Shown here one piece after another: positions 25,214 through 35,040 of a stretch of 52,158 nucleotides of DNA. The notes under the pieces are model-generated. The model saw only the letters and a list, made by a program, of their open reading frames with translations, was not told the DNA's origin and made no database searches. The stretch spans positions 1-52,158 of the forward strand of contig CBCXVS010000010.1 in NCBI GenBank assembly GCA_965178525.1. Direction: 5' to 3'. Both the position numbers and the translations under genes were made by a program. The DNA comes from CBCXVS01 sp965178525. GTDB taxonomy: Bacteria; Tectomicrobia; Entotheonellia; Entotheonellales; Entotheonellaceae. Every line of letters begins with the position of its first letter. Position 1 is the stretch's first letter.

Positions 25214-26491
25214 TTAAAGAATCGATTCCGTGCCCGGGAGACAGTGTCTCTCTCGGAGATGGTAGTCAAACTCATCGCGAAACTTATTGATGGCGCTTTC
25301 GACCGGCCACACTGACGCATCGCCTAGGGGACAGATCGTGCGGCCGAAGATGTTTTCGCCCATGCGCAATAGCAGATCGACATCTCCCAAGCGCCCTTCG
25401 CCCGCTTCGATGCGGTGCAAAATCTTTTCCACCCAGCCCGTGCCCTCACGGCAGGGGCTACACTGGCCGCAGGACTCGTCATGAAAAAATTCCGCAATGA
25501 TATAGGTCGATTGCACGATGCAAACCGTATCATCGAGCACCATAATGCCGCCCGAGCCCCCCATGGAGCCGGCTTGTTGCAAGGCGTCGAAATCCGAGTT
25601 GACCTGCATCGCCTCCTCAGCAGTCAGAATACGAGCCGAGCCGCCCCCGGGAATTACGGCCTTTAGCGTCCGGCCCTCATGTAGGCCACCCGCATAGTCA
25701 AAGATGAGGTCTCGCAGCGGAACCCCCAAGGGCAGTTCATACACCCCGGGCTTCTGCACGTTCCCACTGATGCAGAACATGCGTGTGCCGCGGTTGCGCT
25801 CTGGGCCAATGCTGTTGAACCACTCGGCGCCATTCGTAATGATGTGAGGCACATTGGCAAGCGTTTCGGCATTGTTCACTACCGTCGGCATGCCAAAAGC
25901 GCCGATGTTAGCCGGAAACGGCGGTTTGATTCTCGGATACGCCCGCTTGCCTTCGAGCGACTCGATGAGTCCTGTTTCCTCGCCGCAAATATAGGCGCCA
26001 GCGCCGCGATGCACCAGGACGTCCAAATCCATCCCAGTGCCCAGAATATCTTTGCCGAGATACCCCGCTTCATAGGCTTCATCAATGGCGGCTTGCATAC
26101 GCTTGGCGCCGAGGAAAAACTCGCCCCGCATATAGACAAAGGCGAGGTGGGCGCGCACGGCGTAACAACTAATGATGAGTCCTTCCAGAATGTGATGCGG
26201 ATCCTGCTCCAAGAGCACCCGATCTTTAAATGTGCCCGGTTCCGACTCATCGGCATTGCAGATCAAGTACCGGGGGCGATCATCTTTGGGCAAAAATCCC
26301 CACTTCACACCGCTTGGAAAGCCCGCGCCACCGCGGCCGCGTAGGCCGGCGTCGCGCACCATCTGCACGATGTCATCGGGTTCGAGTTCCTTCAGCGCCT
26401 TTTCAAGAGCCTCGTAGCCCCCATGCTCGCGATAGGTCTGCAAGTTCCATAAGTCAGGCGTACCGTGGTGTGTCGTCAGGACTTTTTCCAT
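25214..26491 (-). CDS. nuoF: NADH-quinone oxidoreductase subunit F
   Basis: A 425-residue subunit that binds NADH, FMN and the N3 Fe-S cluster. Seen: GRGGAGFPSGVKW (FMN/NADH loop), NADESEPGTFKDR, RGAGAYICGEETGLIESLEGKR, and the cluster ligands in ESCGQCSPCREG with the fourth Cys in TICPLGD. All residues for hydride transfer are present. AGAGG lies eight bases before the ATG, immediately outside copy 3 of the 74-bp element, which fills the gap from nuoE. NuoG, its normal electron acceptor, is not encoded in this window. Confidence 0.96.
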   Translation of the reverse strand: MEKVLTTHHGTPDLWNLQTYREHGGYEALEKALKELEPDDIVQMVRDAGLRGRGGAGFPSGVKWGFLPKDDRPRYLICNADESEPGTFKDRVLLEQDPHHILEGLIISCYAVRAHLAFVYMRGEFFLGAKRMQAAIDEAYEAGYLGKDILGTGMDLDVLVHRGAGAYICGEETGLIESLEGKRAYPRIKPPFPANIGAFGMPTVVNNAETLANVPHIITNGAEWFNSIGPERNRGTRMFCISGNVQKPGVYELPLGVPLRDLIFDYAGGLHEGRTLKAVIPGGGSARILTAEEAMQVNSDFDALQQAGSMGGSGGIMVLDDTVCIVQSTYIIAEFFHDESCGQCSPCREGTGWVEKILHRIEAGEGRLGDVDLLLRMGENIFGRTICPLGDASVWPVESAINKFRDEFDYHLRERHCLPGTESIL

Positions 26492-26502
26492 GCCAATACC
26501 TC

Positions 26503-26576
26503 TAAGTTCCTGGACAAAATTAGCGACATCGTTTTTCCAGAGGAAAAATGTAAATTTAATTCTGTTCGGGCGCTTA
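26503..26576 (-). repeat. 74-bp palindromic dispersed element, copy 3, filling the nuoE-nuoF gap
   Basis: Read on the minus strand it begins TAAGCGCCCGAACAGAATT and ends TAATTTTGTCCAGGAACTTA, with the TTTTTCC-TCT-GGAAAAA centre. Its first three bases are the TAA stop of nuoE, and its end abuts the AGAGG ribosome site of nuoF. So the element occupies nearly the whole 82-base spacer. It has the same length as copies 1 and 2, and the right half is nearly identical to copy 2. Confidence 0.85.
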
Positions 26577-27050
26577 CTGCGGCAGCTCGTCCAAGAGCTG
26601 ATCGAGCTTTTCCTCAGTCAGCTCACCGTGTAACTCTTCGTTGATGTACAACATCGGGGCGCGGTTGCACGCGGCGAGACATTCCATCCCTTGCAGTGTA
26701 CAACGTCCATCCGGTGTCGTTTCACCAGCGGAAATGCCCAATTTGCCTTCCAAATACCGCAGGATGCGCCGGGCGCCGTTCAAAGAGCAAGGCAGATTGA
26801 TACACACCTGCAGCATGTGTTTGCCACGTGGCTCGGTGGGAAACATGGTGTAGAACGTGGCCACGCCCTTGACATCGACCAACGGCAATTGCAACTCGTC
26901 GGCAACCGCCTGGCACACCTCGTCGTCGAGCAGTGGGAATTCTTGCGTCACGATATGCAAAGCCGGCAACATCACGGCACGACGTGTGGGATAGCGCTCG
27001 ATCAGTTGCGCAATCTGCTCGCGGCTTTCCGGCGAGAGCTGGACGGCCAT
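26574..27050 (-). CDS. nuoE: NADH-quinone oxidoreductase subunit E
   Basis: A 158-residue thioredoxin-like subunit holding the N1a 2Fe-2S cluster. Seen: ligands in QVCINLPCSLNGA (two Cys) and ECLAACNRAPM (two Cys), preceded by KGVATFYTMF. All four ligands are present. AAGGAT precedes the ATG, and nuoCD ends 32 bases upstream. The stop codon TAA coincides with the first bases of the 74-bp element, so the element may have supplied the present stop. Confidence 0.95.
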   Translation of the reverse strand: MAVQLSPESREQIAQLIERYPTRRAVMLPALHIVTQEFPLLDDEVCQAVADELQLPLVDVKGVATFYTMFPTEPRGKHMLQVCINLPCSLNGARRILRYLEGKLGISAGETTPDGRCTLQGMECLAACNRAPMLYINEELHGELTEEKLDQLLDELPQ

Positions 27051-27082
27051 AACTTTTGGTATCCTTTTCCTACACCTCGTGC

Positions 27083-28783
27083 TTAGCGGTCATTTTCACC
27101 CGCGATCATATTGATCGTGCCAAAGGTGGCGACAATATCCGCCACCATGCCGCCGCGCAGCATCTTTTGCAGCCCCTGCATCAAGGCGAAACACGGAGGG
27201 CGCACGCGGCAGCGGTACGGTCGCCCAGTGCCATCGCTGACGAGGTAGAAGCCCAACTCACCATTGGCCCCCTCGACGGGAAAGTACGCTTCCCCAGGCG
27301 GCGGCTGCACGCCTTCGATGATAATTTTGAAATGATTCATCAAGCCCTCAATGGTGCCGTACACATTCGCCTGCGGCGGCATCGTCATGCGGGCATCATC
27401 GAGCTGCACCGGTCCCTCCGGGATCTGCGCCATACACTGTTCGACCATCCGGATGCTCTGCCGCATCTCTTCCATGCGGACGAGGTAGCGATCGTAGTTG
27501 TCACCCTGTTCACCCAAGGGCACCTCGAAGTCGAGACGATCGTAGACGAGATAGGGATTCGCCTTCCGCACGTCGTAGTTCACCCCGGTGGAGCGCAGCA
27601 CCGGTCCTGTAAAACTCAGGGCGATGGCGTCCTCCGGTCCGATAATCCCCGTGCCACGCATGCGGTCGTAAAAAATCCGATTCTTTTCTAACAGGCTGGC
27701 GCCGTCACGCAACGATTCCCGCAACGTGTCTAACACACGCTGCAACTGTGGTCCGAAGGTGTCGGGCAGATCCGCCATGACGCCGCCCACGCGCGTGTAA
27801 GTTGTGGTCAGCCGGGCGCCGCAGACGGTTTCGATCAACTTCCAGATCTCCTCGCGTGCCTTAATGAAGTAGAAAAACACGGTAAATGCGCCCAATTCCA
27901 TGGCATTCGCAGCAACGCAGGTCAGGTGATCCGTAATGCGTGAGAGTTCACTCACAATCACTCGGATGTATTGACACCGCTCCGGCGCCTCGGCATCAAA
28001 GAGTTTTTCCACGGCTAGAACATACCCCACGTTGTTGATCAACGGTGAGACATAATTCAGGCGGTCGGTGTACGGAATCACCTGCGTATAGGTATGACTC
28101 TCCGACTCCTTTTCAAACGCCCGGTGCAAGTAGCCGATTTCGGTGTCCCCATCGATGACGGTCTCACCCTCGAGCTCCAGCGTCATGTGAATAACACCAT
28201 GCATGGCGGGATGCGACGGCCCCATATGCATGAACATATGGCGGGTTTCCGTCCCCTGGTCAGTGTGTTTGTTCTGATAAAACGACGGATCGAGCGCATG
28301 CTGGTTGAGTGGCTGTTCCTTGTCCTGCGGATAATCTTTCCGCAGCGGATGACCCTCGAAACCCTCGTACATCAAAATGCGGCGCAAATCCGGATGATCG
28401 GTAAAGGTGAGACCAAACATATCGTAGGCTTCACGCTCAAACCAATTCGCCCCTTCCCACACCGGCATGAGGGAATCGATGCGCGGGTCGTCATCCGGCA
28501 CCGGCGCTTTCAATCGCACCCGCTGATTGTGGGACAACGAGTACAGGTGCGCCACCACCTCATAACGTCCTGCACCCCCACGCGTCATATGATCCACCGC
28601 CGTCACATCCATCAAGAACCCATACCGCAACTCCGCATCGTCCCGTAAAAACCGCGCCACCTCACGCCAAGCGTCCCGTTCGATCGTCACCGTCTCATCC
28701 CCATGCTCCGCATGGTGCGCCACAATAGCCGAAGCAAAACGCGCCTGCAACTTCGTCAGCGTGACCGATCCTTCATCACTCAT
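27083..28783 (-). CDS. nuoC: NADH-quinone oxidoreductase fused subunit C/D
   Basis: A 566-residue fusion of NuoC (about residues 1-165) and NuoD (about 180-566), as in E. coli NuoCD. NuoC part: RYEVVAHLYSLSHNQRVRLK and WFEREAYDMFGLTFTDHPDLRRILMYEGFEGHPLRKDYP. NuoD part: MFMHMGPSHPAMHGVIHMTLELEGE (quinone-site His and Tyr region), EIGYLHRAFEKESE, and ANVYGTIEGLMNHFKIIIEG. The ATG at 28783 with GGAG seven bases upstream is preferred over the ATG at 28789. NuoB normally sits between A and C; here a heptamer array and about 65 bases take that place. Confidence 0.95.
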   Translation of the reverse strand: MSDEGSVTLTKLQARFASAIVAHHAEHGDETVTIERDAWREVARFLRDDAELRYGFLMDVTAVDHMTRGGAGRYEVVAHLYSLSHNQRVRLKAPVPDDDPRIDSLMPVWEGANWFEREAYDMFGLTFTDHPDLRRILMYEGFEGHPLRKDYPQDKEQPLNQHALDPSFYQNKHTDQGTETRHMFMHMGPSHPAMHGVIHMTLELEGETVIDGDTEIGYLHRAFEKESESHTYTQVIPYTDRLNYVSPLINNVGYVLAVEKLFDAEAPERCQYIRVIVSELSRITDHLTCVAANAMELGAFTVFFYFIKAREEIWKLIETVCGARLTTTYTRVGGVMADLPDTFGPQLQRVLDTLRESLRDGASLLEKNRIFYDRMRGTGIIGPEDAIALSFTGPVLRSTGVNYDVRKANPYLVYDRLDFEVPLGEQGDNYDRYLVRMEEMRQSIRMVEQCMAQIPEGPVQLDDARMTMPPQANVYGTIEGLMNHFKIIIEGVQPPPGEAYFPVEGANGELGFYLVSDGTGRPYRCRVRPPCFALMQGLQKMLRGGMVADIVATFGTINMIAGENDR

Positions 28784-28814
28784 ACCCATCTCCGCTCTCA
28801 GCCTTTAATTCTTT

Positions 28815-28849
28815 CATTCCGCATTCCGCATTCCGCATTCCGCATTCCC
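28815..28849. repeat. Heptamer array (CATTCCG)5, left arm flanking nuoA
   Basis: Five tandem copies of CATTCCG, the last ending CCC, directly downstream of the nuoA stop. It is inverted relative to the array at 29216-29249, so the two form a 34-bp inverted repeat with nuoA as the loop. Confidence 0.85.
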
Positions 28850-28850
28850 C

Positions 28851-29197
28851 TCAGTCCCACTCCAACGCCCCGCGTTTCCAGGCGTAGACGAGGCCGATAG
28901 TCAGCACGGCGAGGAAAAAGAGCATGGCGACCAGCCCGGGAAATCCCAGCGTGCGAAACAAGACCGCCCAGGGAAACATAAAGGCCACCTCAATATCAAA
29001 AATGATAAAGAGTATGGCGATGACCGAGAAGCTGATGGGAATTCGTCCCTGCGGTGCGGTAAGTTGATCCATACCGCATTCGAATGGCGCCGACTTGACC
29101 GGGTTCGGTTGCCGCGGACCGACAAAGCGCGATAGGCTCAAGAGCAGGCCGCAGACCAGGGCGCCCAGGATAAACGTAATGACCAAAGCAAGCGTAT

Positions 29198-29201
<4 letters not shown>
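28851..29201 (-). CDS. nuoA: NADH-quinone oxidoreductase subunit A
   Basis: A 116-residue three-helix subunit. Seen: KSAPFECGMDQLTAPQGRIPISFSVIAILFIIFDIEVAFMFPWA, the NuoA signature with the exposed Cys loop and the FDIE acidic helix. Its ATG overlaps the TGA of nuoM1 (ATGA). It is bracketed closely on both sides by inverted CATTCCG/CGGAATG arrays. Downstream, the expected nuoB is missing. Single copy in this window. Confidence 0.96.
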
Positions 29202-30772
<1,571 letters not shown>

Positions 30773-30777
30773 GAATC

Positions 30778-32679
30778 CTACCTAAGCATGCGCCACAAGA
30801 CGTACAGCGCGCCCATGACGACCCAGAGGGCATAGGTGCGCACGTAGCCGGTTTGTAGGCGTTTCACCAATTCGCTGTCGATCTCGACGAAACGAGCGAC
30901 TCCATTGACGATACGGTCGATCACCTGGTCATCGAAAATCTGCCAGAGCCCAACCGCCAGACGATAAATCGGCTGCACGACCGCGACCGCATAGCCCTCG
31001 TCCACATAATATTTGTTGACTAGCAGCGTGTAGTACGTCTGCCACCGCTGCGCCCACTGTGCCGGCGCCTGCGGTTCCTGTACATAAAAGCAATAGGCCA
31101 GTCGCCAGCCGCCAACGGCCAGGGCTAGCGAAATGATCATCAAGACGATGTCCCAAAACGAGAAGACGTGGTGCAGCCCGGACAATTCAGCGGCATGATG
31201 AAACACCGGCTGCAGGAAGCCATGCAAGAGCCCATGTTCCGGCGGCACCCCGAGCAAACCGCCCAGAATCGACAGCACGGCAAGCACCATGAGCGGTGTC
31301 CGCATCGCCGGAGGCGATTCATGCACATGCGGCGCCACCTCTGGTGCGACTCGCGATGGGCCATGGAACGTCATGTAATAGAGACGAAACATGTAAAAGG
31401 CCGTCATAAACGCGGTCACGGCGCCGACGATCCACCAGAGAATGTGGAGACCGCCGTTTTTCATGGCAAACGCCAGAATCTCATCCTTGCTCCAAAATCC
31501 CGCGAGCGGGAAGATGCCGGCAATGGCCAGCGTGGCGACGAGCATCGTCCAGTGGGTCGTGGGCAACGCCGTACGCAGGCCCCCCATGCGCCGCATATCC
31601 TGTTCTTCATGCAGCGCATGGATGACTGATCCCGCACCTAAAAACAGCAGGGCTTTGAAAAATGCGTGCGTCACCAAATGAAAAATGCCGGCCGCAAACG
31701 CGCCGATGCCCACGGCAAAGACCATGTAACCGAGCTGACTCACGGTCGAGTACGCCAGCACCCGCTTGATATCGGTCGCCGTCAACGCCATCGAGGCCGC
31801 GAACAGAGCCGTGAGAATGCCCACAAACGCCACGATGTCCGCGGCCACCGGCGCCAGGGTGAACAGCACCGCTGAGCGCGCAATCATATAGACGCCGGCC
31901 GTGACCATGGTGGCGGCATGAATCAAGGCACTGACCGGCGTGGGACCTTCCATCGCGTCCGGCAGCCACACATAGAGCGGCACCTGGGCCGATTTGCCGA
32001 TGGCGCCGACAAAGAGGAGCAGGGCGATGGCTGTCACGAGACCGGTACTCACCGTGCCCGGCCGTAGCGCTGCTTCGACGTGGAGCATGTCGGTGGTCTG
32101 AAACGTCACGAAGAGCAACAAGACGGCGAGCATAAAGCCAAAGTCACCGATGCGATTGACGATGAACGCCTTTTTCCCGGCATCGGCCGCACTTTGCCGT
32201 GTATACCAAAAACCGATGAGCAGATACGAACAAAGCCCCACACCCTCCCAGCCGACGAACATCAACAGATAGTTGTCCGCCAACACCAGAATGAGCATGG
32301 CTCCGACAAAGAGATTGAGATAGGTAAAATAGCGCGCGTAGTCGGTCTCGTCATGCATATAGCCGATGGAATAAATATGGATGAGCAAGCTCACCCCCGT
32401 GACGACCAACATCATCGTGCACGACAAGCCATCGATGAGAAAACTGATATGAGCACTGTAATCGCCCGAAACGATCCATGGGAGCAGCGTCACCTGCACC
32501 GGCCCGGCCGCGCCACCGAGAAACGCCGCGGTCATGGCGACGGCCGCAAGAAACGAAACCAGCATGGCGCCAACGGCAATTTGGCCAACCGTAGGGTGAT
32601 GATAGCGCCGGCCAAAAAGGCAGTTGAGCAAGGCGCCGAGTAACGGGCAAAGGGGTACAATCCAAATGCTCTGCAGCAT
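30778..32679 (-). CDS. nuoL: NADH-quinone oxidoreductase subunit L, first copy
   Basis: A 633-residue distal pump subunit. Seen: FVGWEGVGLCSYLLIGFWYTRQSAADAGKKAFIVNRIGD, AQVPLYVWLPDAMEGPTPVSALIHAATMVTAGVYMIARS, KRVLAYSTVSQLGYMVFAVG, and HAFFKALLFLGAGSVIHALHEEQDMRRMGGL. The C-terminal lateral helix and last anchor are present. First gene of the locus, preceded by a consensus-like promoter about 150 bases upstream. L and M at the front of the operon, before A, is an unusual order. Confidence 0.95.
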   Translation of the reverse strand: MLQSIWIVPLCPLLGALLNCLFGRRYHHPTVGQIAVGAMLVSFLAAVAMTAAFLGGAAGPVQVTLLPWIVSGDYSAHISFLIDGLSCTMMLVVTGVSLLIHIYSIGYMHDETDYARYFTYLNLFVGAMLILVLADNYLLMFVGWEGVGLCSYLLIGFWYTRQSAADAGKKAFIVNRIGDFGFMLAVLLLFVTFQTTDMLHVEAALRPGTVSTGLVTAIALLLFVGAIGKSAQVPLYVWLPDAMEGPTPVSALIHAATMVTAGVYMIARSAVLFTLAPVAADIVAFVGILTALFAASMALTATDIKRVLAYSTVSQLGYMVFAVGIGAFAAGIFHLVTHAFFKALLFLGAGSVIHALHEEQDMRRMGGLRTALPTTHWTMLVATLAIAGIFPLAGFWSKDEILAFAMKNGGLHILWWIVGAVTAFMTAFYMFRLYYMTFHGPSRVAPEVAPHVHESPPAMRTPLMVLAVLSILGGLLGVPPEHGLLHGFLQPVFHHAAELSGLHHVFSFWDIVLMIISLALAVGGWRLAYCFYVQEPQAPAQWAQRWQTYYTLLVNKYYVDEGYAVAVVQPIYRLAVGLWQIFDDQVIDRIVNGVARFVEIDSELVKRLQTGYVRTYALWVVMGALYVLWRMLR

Positions 32680-32828
32680 AGCTCATTCCTACCTACGCCT
32701 GCAGCCGCAGGCGCACACGTATACACGTATGTACGATCACGCAGCTACAACATGAAATCCCTGAAGACATCGGGGGAGAAGGGTATTGTGGGATACCCAC
32801 CTCACAGGGGTAGTATATTTGGCAAGCG

Positions 32829-32858
32829 ATCTTAGCAGAGGCGTTTTGACGGTGTCAA
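32829..32858 (-). promoter_or_regulatory. Candidate promoter of the nuo locus
   Basis: On the minus strand a perfect -35 box TTGACA is followed after 18 bases by TAAGAT (four of six -10 positions). Initiation near 32822 would give a leader of about 140 bases before nuoL1. It is the best sigma-70-like match upstream of the 17-kb locus. Confidence 0.5.
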
Positions 32859-32878
32859 GTGATTCGTTATCCGTCGCG

Positions 32879-32911
32879 CGTTTACTACCGTGTTCGCCCG
32901 TGCGCTACGAC
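32879..32911. repeat. Direct repeat left of higBA
   Basis: CGTTTACTACCG followed by a 21-base tail; 27 of 33 positions match the repeat at 33662-33694 in the same orientation. The pair brackets higBA with its promoter. Confidence 0.6.
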
Positions 32912-32937
32912 TTGTTGAGCCCCCCTTTTTATTGCTA

Positions 32938-32966
32938 TTGATCTCGTCCGGGCATCGTTTTATGAT
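32938..32966 (+). promoter_or_regulatory. Candidate higBA promoter giving a leaderless transcript
   Basis: TTGATC (-35, four of six) and TATGAT (-10, five of six) with a 17-base spacer. The expected start point, about seven bases after the -10 box, is the A of the higB ATG at 32973. No Shine-Dalgarno sequence precedes that ATG, consistent with leaderless initiation. Confidence 0.45.
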
Positions 32967-32972
32967 TCCTGT

Positions 32973-33272
32973 ATGCGTGTGATATCTAAACGTACGCTCC
33001 GGGAATTTTGGGAACAGCCGCAGTACGCGGATGCACAATCTTCCTTGCAAGCTTGGTATCGAGAGGCCATCAAGGCATCCTGGCATACGCCCCAAGACAT
33101 AAAGTCCCAGTTTCGTCATGCCAGTATTCTCAAAGGCAGCCGTGTCGTGTTCAATATTGCTGGCAATAAATATCGCCTGGTGGTCGCGGTGGATTATGGT
33201 CGGCAGGCCATGTTTGTCAGGTTTATCGGTACGTATCAGCAATATGATACGATTGATGCAGAGGTGGTATAA
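32973..33272 (+). CDS. higB: HigB-type mRNA interferase toxin
   Basis: A 99-residue RelE-superfamily toxin of the HigB/HigB2 branch, expected to cleave mRNA on the ribosome. Seen: MRVISKRTLREFWE at the N terminus, KASWHTPQDIKSQF, ILKGSRVVFNIAGNKYRLVVAVDYGRQAMFVRFIGTYQQYD, the family's beta-sheet core with the basic and aromatic active-site residues at its end. Its TAA overlaps the ATG of higA (TAATG). The toxin-first order is typical of higBA. No ribosome site precedes the start. Confidence 0.92.
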   Translation: MRVISKRTLREFWEQPQYADAQSSLQAWYREAIKASWHTPQDIKSQFRHASILKGSRVVFNIAGNKYRLVVAVDYGRQAMFVRFIGTYQQYDTIDAEVV

Positions 33273-33640
33273 TGGAAGTTCATCCTCTCAAGACGTTATC
33301 TGACTATGAGCAAGCGTTAACCGAAATTGAGCGTTTGTGGGGCGCCGAGCCCAATACGCCGGAGGGTGACAAGCTCGATGTGCTGCTAACGTTGGTAGAA
33401 TCCTATGAAGAAAAACATTATCCGATAGCGCCATCTGATCCGATTGAAGCCATTAAGTTTCGTATGGAACAAATGGGATTAACCCCGAAGGATTTAGAGC
33501 CGTACATTGGCTCATGCGGGCGGGTCTCAGAGGTACTGAACAGACGATGTGAGTTGTCCCTACCGATGATTCGCCGTCTCTATGAGCACTTGCACATTCC
33601 GCTCGAGAGTCTCATCGGCGTCTCACCAACCAACGCCTAA
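33272..33640 (+). CDS. higA: HigA-type antitoxin
   Basis: A 122-residue antitoxin partner of HigB. The N-terminal half (LTEIERLWGAEPNTPEGDKLDVLLTLVESYEEKHYPI) is the segment typical of long HigA proteins; the second half (AIKFRMEQMGLTPKDLEPYIGSCGRVSEVLNRRCELSLPMIRRL) is an XRE-type helix-turn-helix that should bind the operator and repress the operon. The motif is intact. Translation is coupled to higB by a one-base overlap. Confidence 0.92.
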   Translation: MEVHPLKTLSDYEQALTEIERLWGAEPNTPEGDKLDVLLTLVESYEEKHYPIAPSDPIEAIKFRMEQMGLTPKDLEPYIGSCGRVSEVLNRRCELSLPMIRRLYEHLHIPLESLIGVSPTNA

Positions 33641-33661
33641 CGCACACGTAGATTCGCACCT

Positions 33662-33694
33662 CGTTTACTACCGGGTTCCCCCAAGCTCTACCAC
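33662..33694. repeat. Direct repeat right of higBA
   Basis: CGTTTACTACCG then a diverged 21-base tail ending CTACCAC; partner of 32879-32911, 783 bases away, just downstream of the higA stop. The rest of the 180-base gap to the PHP gene shows nothing else. Confidence 0.6.
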
Positions 33695-33823
33695 TCGCCA
33701 TAGGGCCCCGAGGGAATAGTGCTTGCGCCACGTAGCGAGGCGCTCCTGCGGATGCCTATCCAGCGCATGCTTCTGTACCATATCAGAGACCTCAGGGAAC
33801 CTACACCATGTGGCCGCTTCGCG

Positions 33824-34687
33824 TTACCCGCATCGTGCTTGGGCATCGGCGAGGGCGCTCAGCACCGTGGCAGGCACAGGGGTATCCGGGGCCGTGAAGC
33901 CCAGCGTCGCGCCTTGTGGACGTCCATGGTAATCCGACCCGCCGGTCACGATCAGACCATGGCGGTGGGCGCAGGCACACAGAAAGCTGATAAAGTCCCG
34001 GTGATGACAGTGATGATAAGCCTCCACCCCCACCAGCCCCATGGCTGTGAAGGTGCTCAACAAGCGCTCGATCTCGTTCGGATGGGTGCTCAACGTGCCT
34101 GGATGGGCTAAGGAACAGACACCGCCAGCTTGCCGCACTAGGCTGAATGCCTCGTCGGGGCCCAATGCGGCTTTGGGCACATTACAAGGAATTAGAAATT
34201 CCCGAAACGCGTCTTGGAACGTCTCGACGTGCCCTTGATCCAAGAGGGCCTGGGCCAGATGCGGGCGCGCCACCGCACCTTGCGCACGGGCCAGAACCTG
34301 TGTCTGATCGAGGGGGGCCTTTCCTAAGGCGCTGAGACGGAGATTGATCCGCCGTAATATCTCGATCCCGCGCTGCACGCGATGCTCTTGCACCTGGCGC
34401 AGACGATCACCGAGTGCCTCGTGAGCCGGATCGAAGCCGTAACCCAGGATATGAATATCGTCATAGTCCTCGAACTGCACGGTGAGTTCGATACCGCTTA
34501 ACACGTCGACACCGTAAGCTTGCCCGGCCTGGATGGCTTCTGGCATGGCCTCGACGCTATCATGATCCGTAATGGCAAGGCTCCACACGCCGAGGTCACC
34601 GGCTTTGGCCACGAGTTGTTGCGGGGTATCGGCGCCGTCGGAATACGTGGTATGCGTATGCAGATCGACGCTGGGATAGAGTAACAT
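33824..34687 (-). CDS. PHP-domain phosphoesterase (RNase AM / nucleotide phosphatase type)
   Basis: A 287-residue PHP metalloenzyme. Seen: motif I VDLHTHTTYSDGAD, motif II AITDHDSVEAMPEA, LSGIELTVQF, HILGYGFD, motif III CSLAHPGTL, and motif IV VTGGSDYHG. This set matches the YciV/TrpH family, whose members remove 5'-nucleotides from short RNA or dephosphorylate pAp and related bisphosphates in the cytoplasm. All metal ligands are present. The neighbouring DHH enzyme 23 kb away may have overlapping substrates. It is divergent from kdsC. Confidence 0.88.
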   Translation of the reverse strand: MLLYPSVDLHTHTTYSDGADTPQQLVAKAGDLGVWSLAITDHDSVEAMPEAIQAGQAYGVDVLSGIELTVQFEDYDDIHILGYGFDPAHEALGDRLRQVQEHRVQRGIEILRRINLRLSALGKAPLDQTQVLARAQGAVARPHLAQALLDQGHVETFQDAFREFLIPCNVPKAALGPDEAFSLVRQAGGVCSLAHPGTLSTHPNEIERLLSTFTAMGLVGVEAYHHCHHRDFISFLCACAHRHGLIVTGGSDYHGRPQGATLGFTAPDTPVPATVLSALADAQARCG

Positions 34688-35040
34688 CGGATATGATCTT
34701 TCTCACTAGGGGCGCGCAAGCGCCATGTATAAACAAAAGGGAAGAAAAATGCTTGGAACGATCTCTACAGAGAACGTACTGTATTAACACGACGAATACA
34801 AGGTATGACCCGGATTCATCGAGACGTGCCGCCGCCATGAGACGGCGTGTGTCTCGGTGCATTTTCCGCTGTACACGCGATATAATAGCGCAGAGAAGGA
34901 TTGTATCTCCAGAGCCGGGAGAGCTACACTTAGCATACACGGGTTGGCGTCAGACGTGTGGTGCAACCTGCTTGACATTTCCGCGGGCAACGACGATGGC
35001 GGACAGATCGGGACGGAGTGAAAGGATGAAGGCATAACTT
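34688..35040. other. Divergent intergenic region between the PHP gene and kdsC
   Basis: About 350 bases without a credible gene. A TATAAT at 34881-34886 has TGCATT 17 bases upstream and could serve the kdsC-gsp operon, giving a leader of roughly 150 bases. Nothing else was recognised. Confidence 0.35.

Larger units (their letters stand above)
32680..32972. other. Divergent intergenic region between the nuo locus and higBA
   Basis: About 290 bases with no gene. It contains the nuo promoter candidate, the left direct repeat flanking higBA, and the higB promoter candidate, each annotated separately. A short palindrome GTGGG-ATA-CCCAC lies in the nuo leader. Confidence 0.5.
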
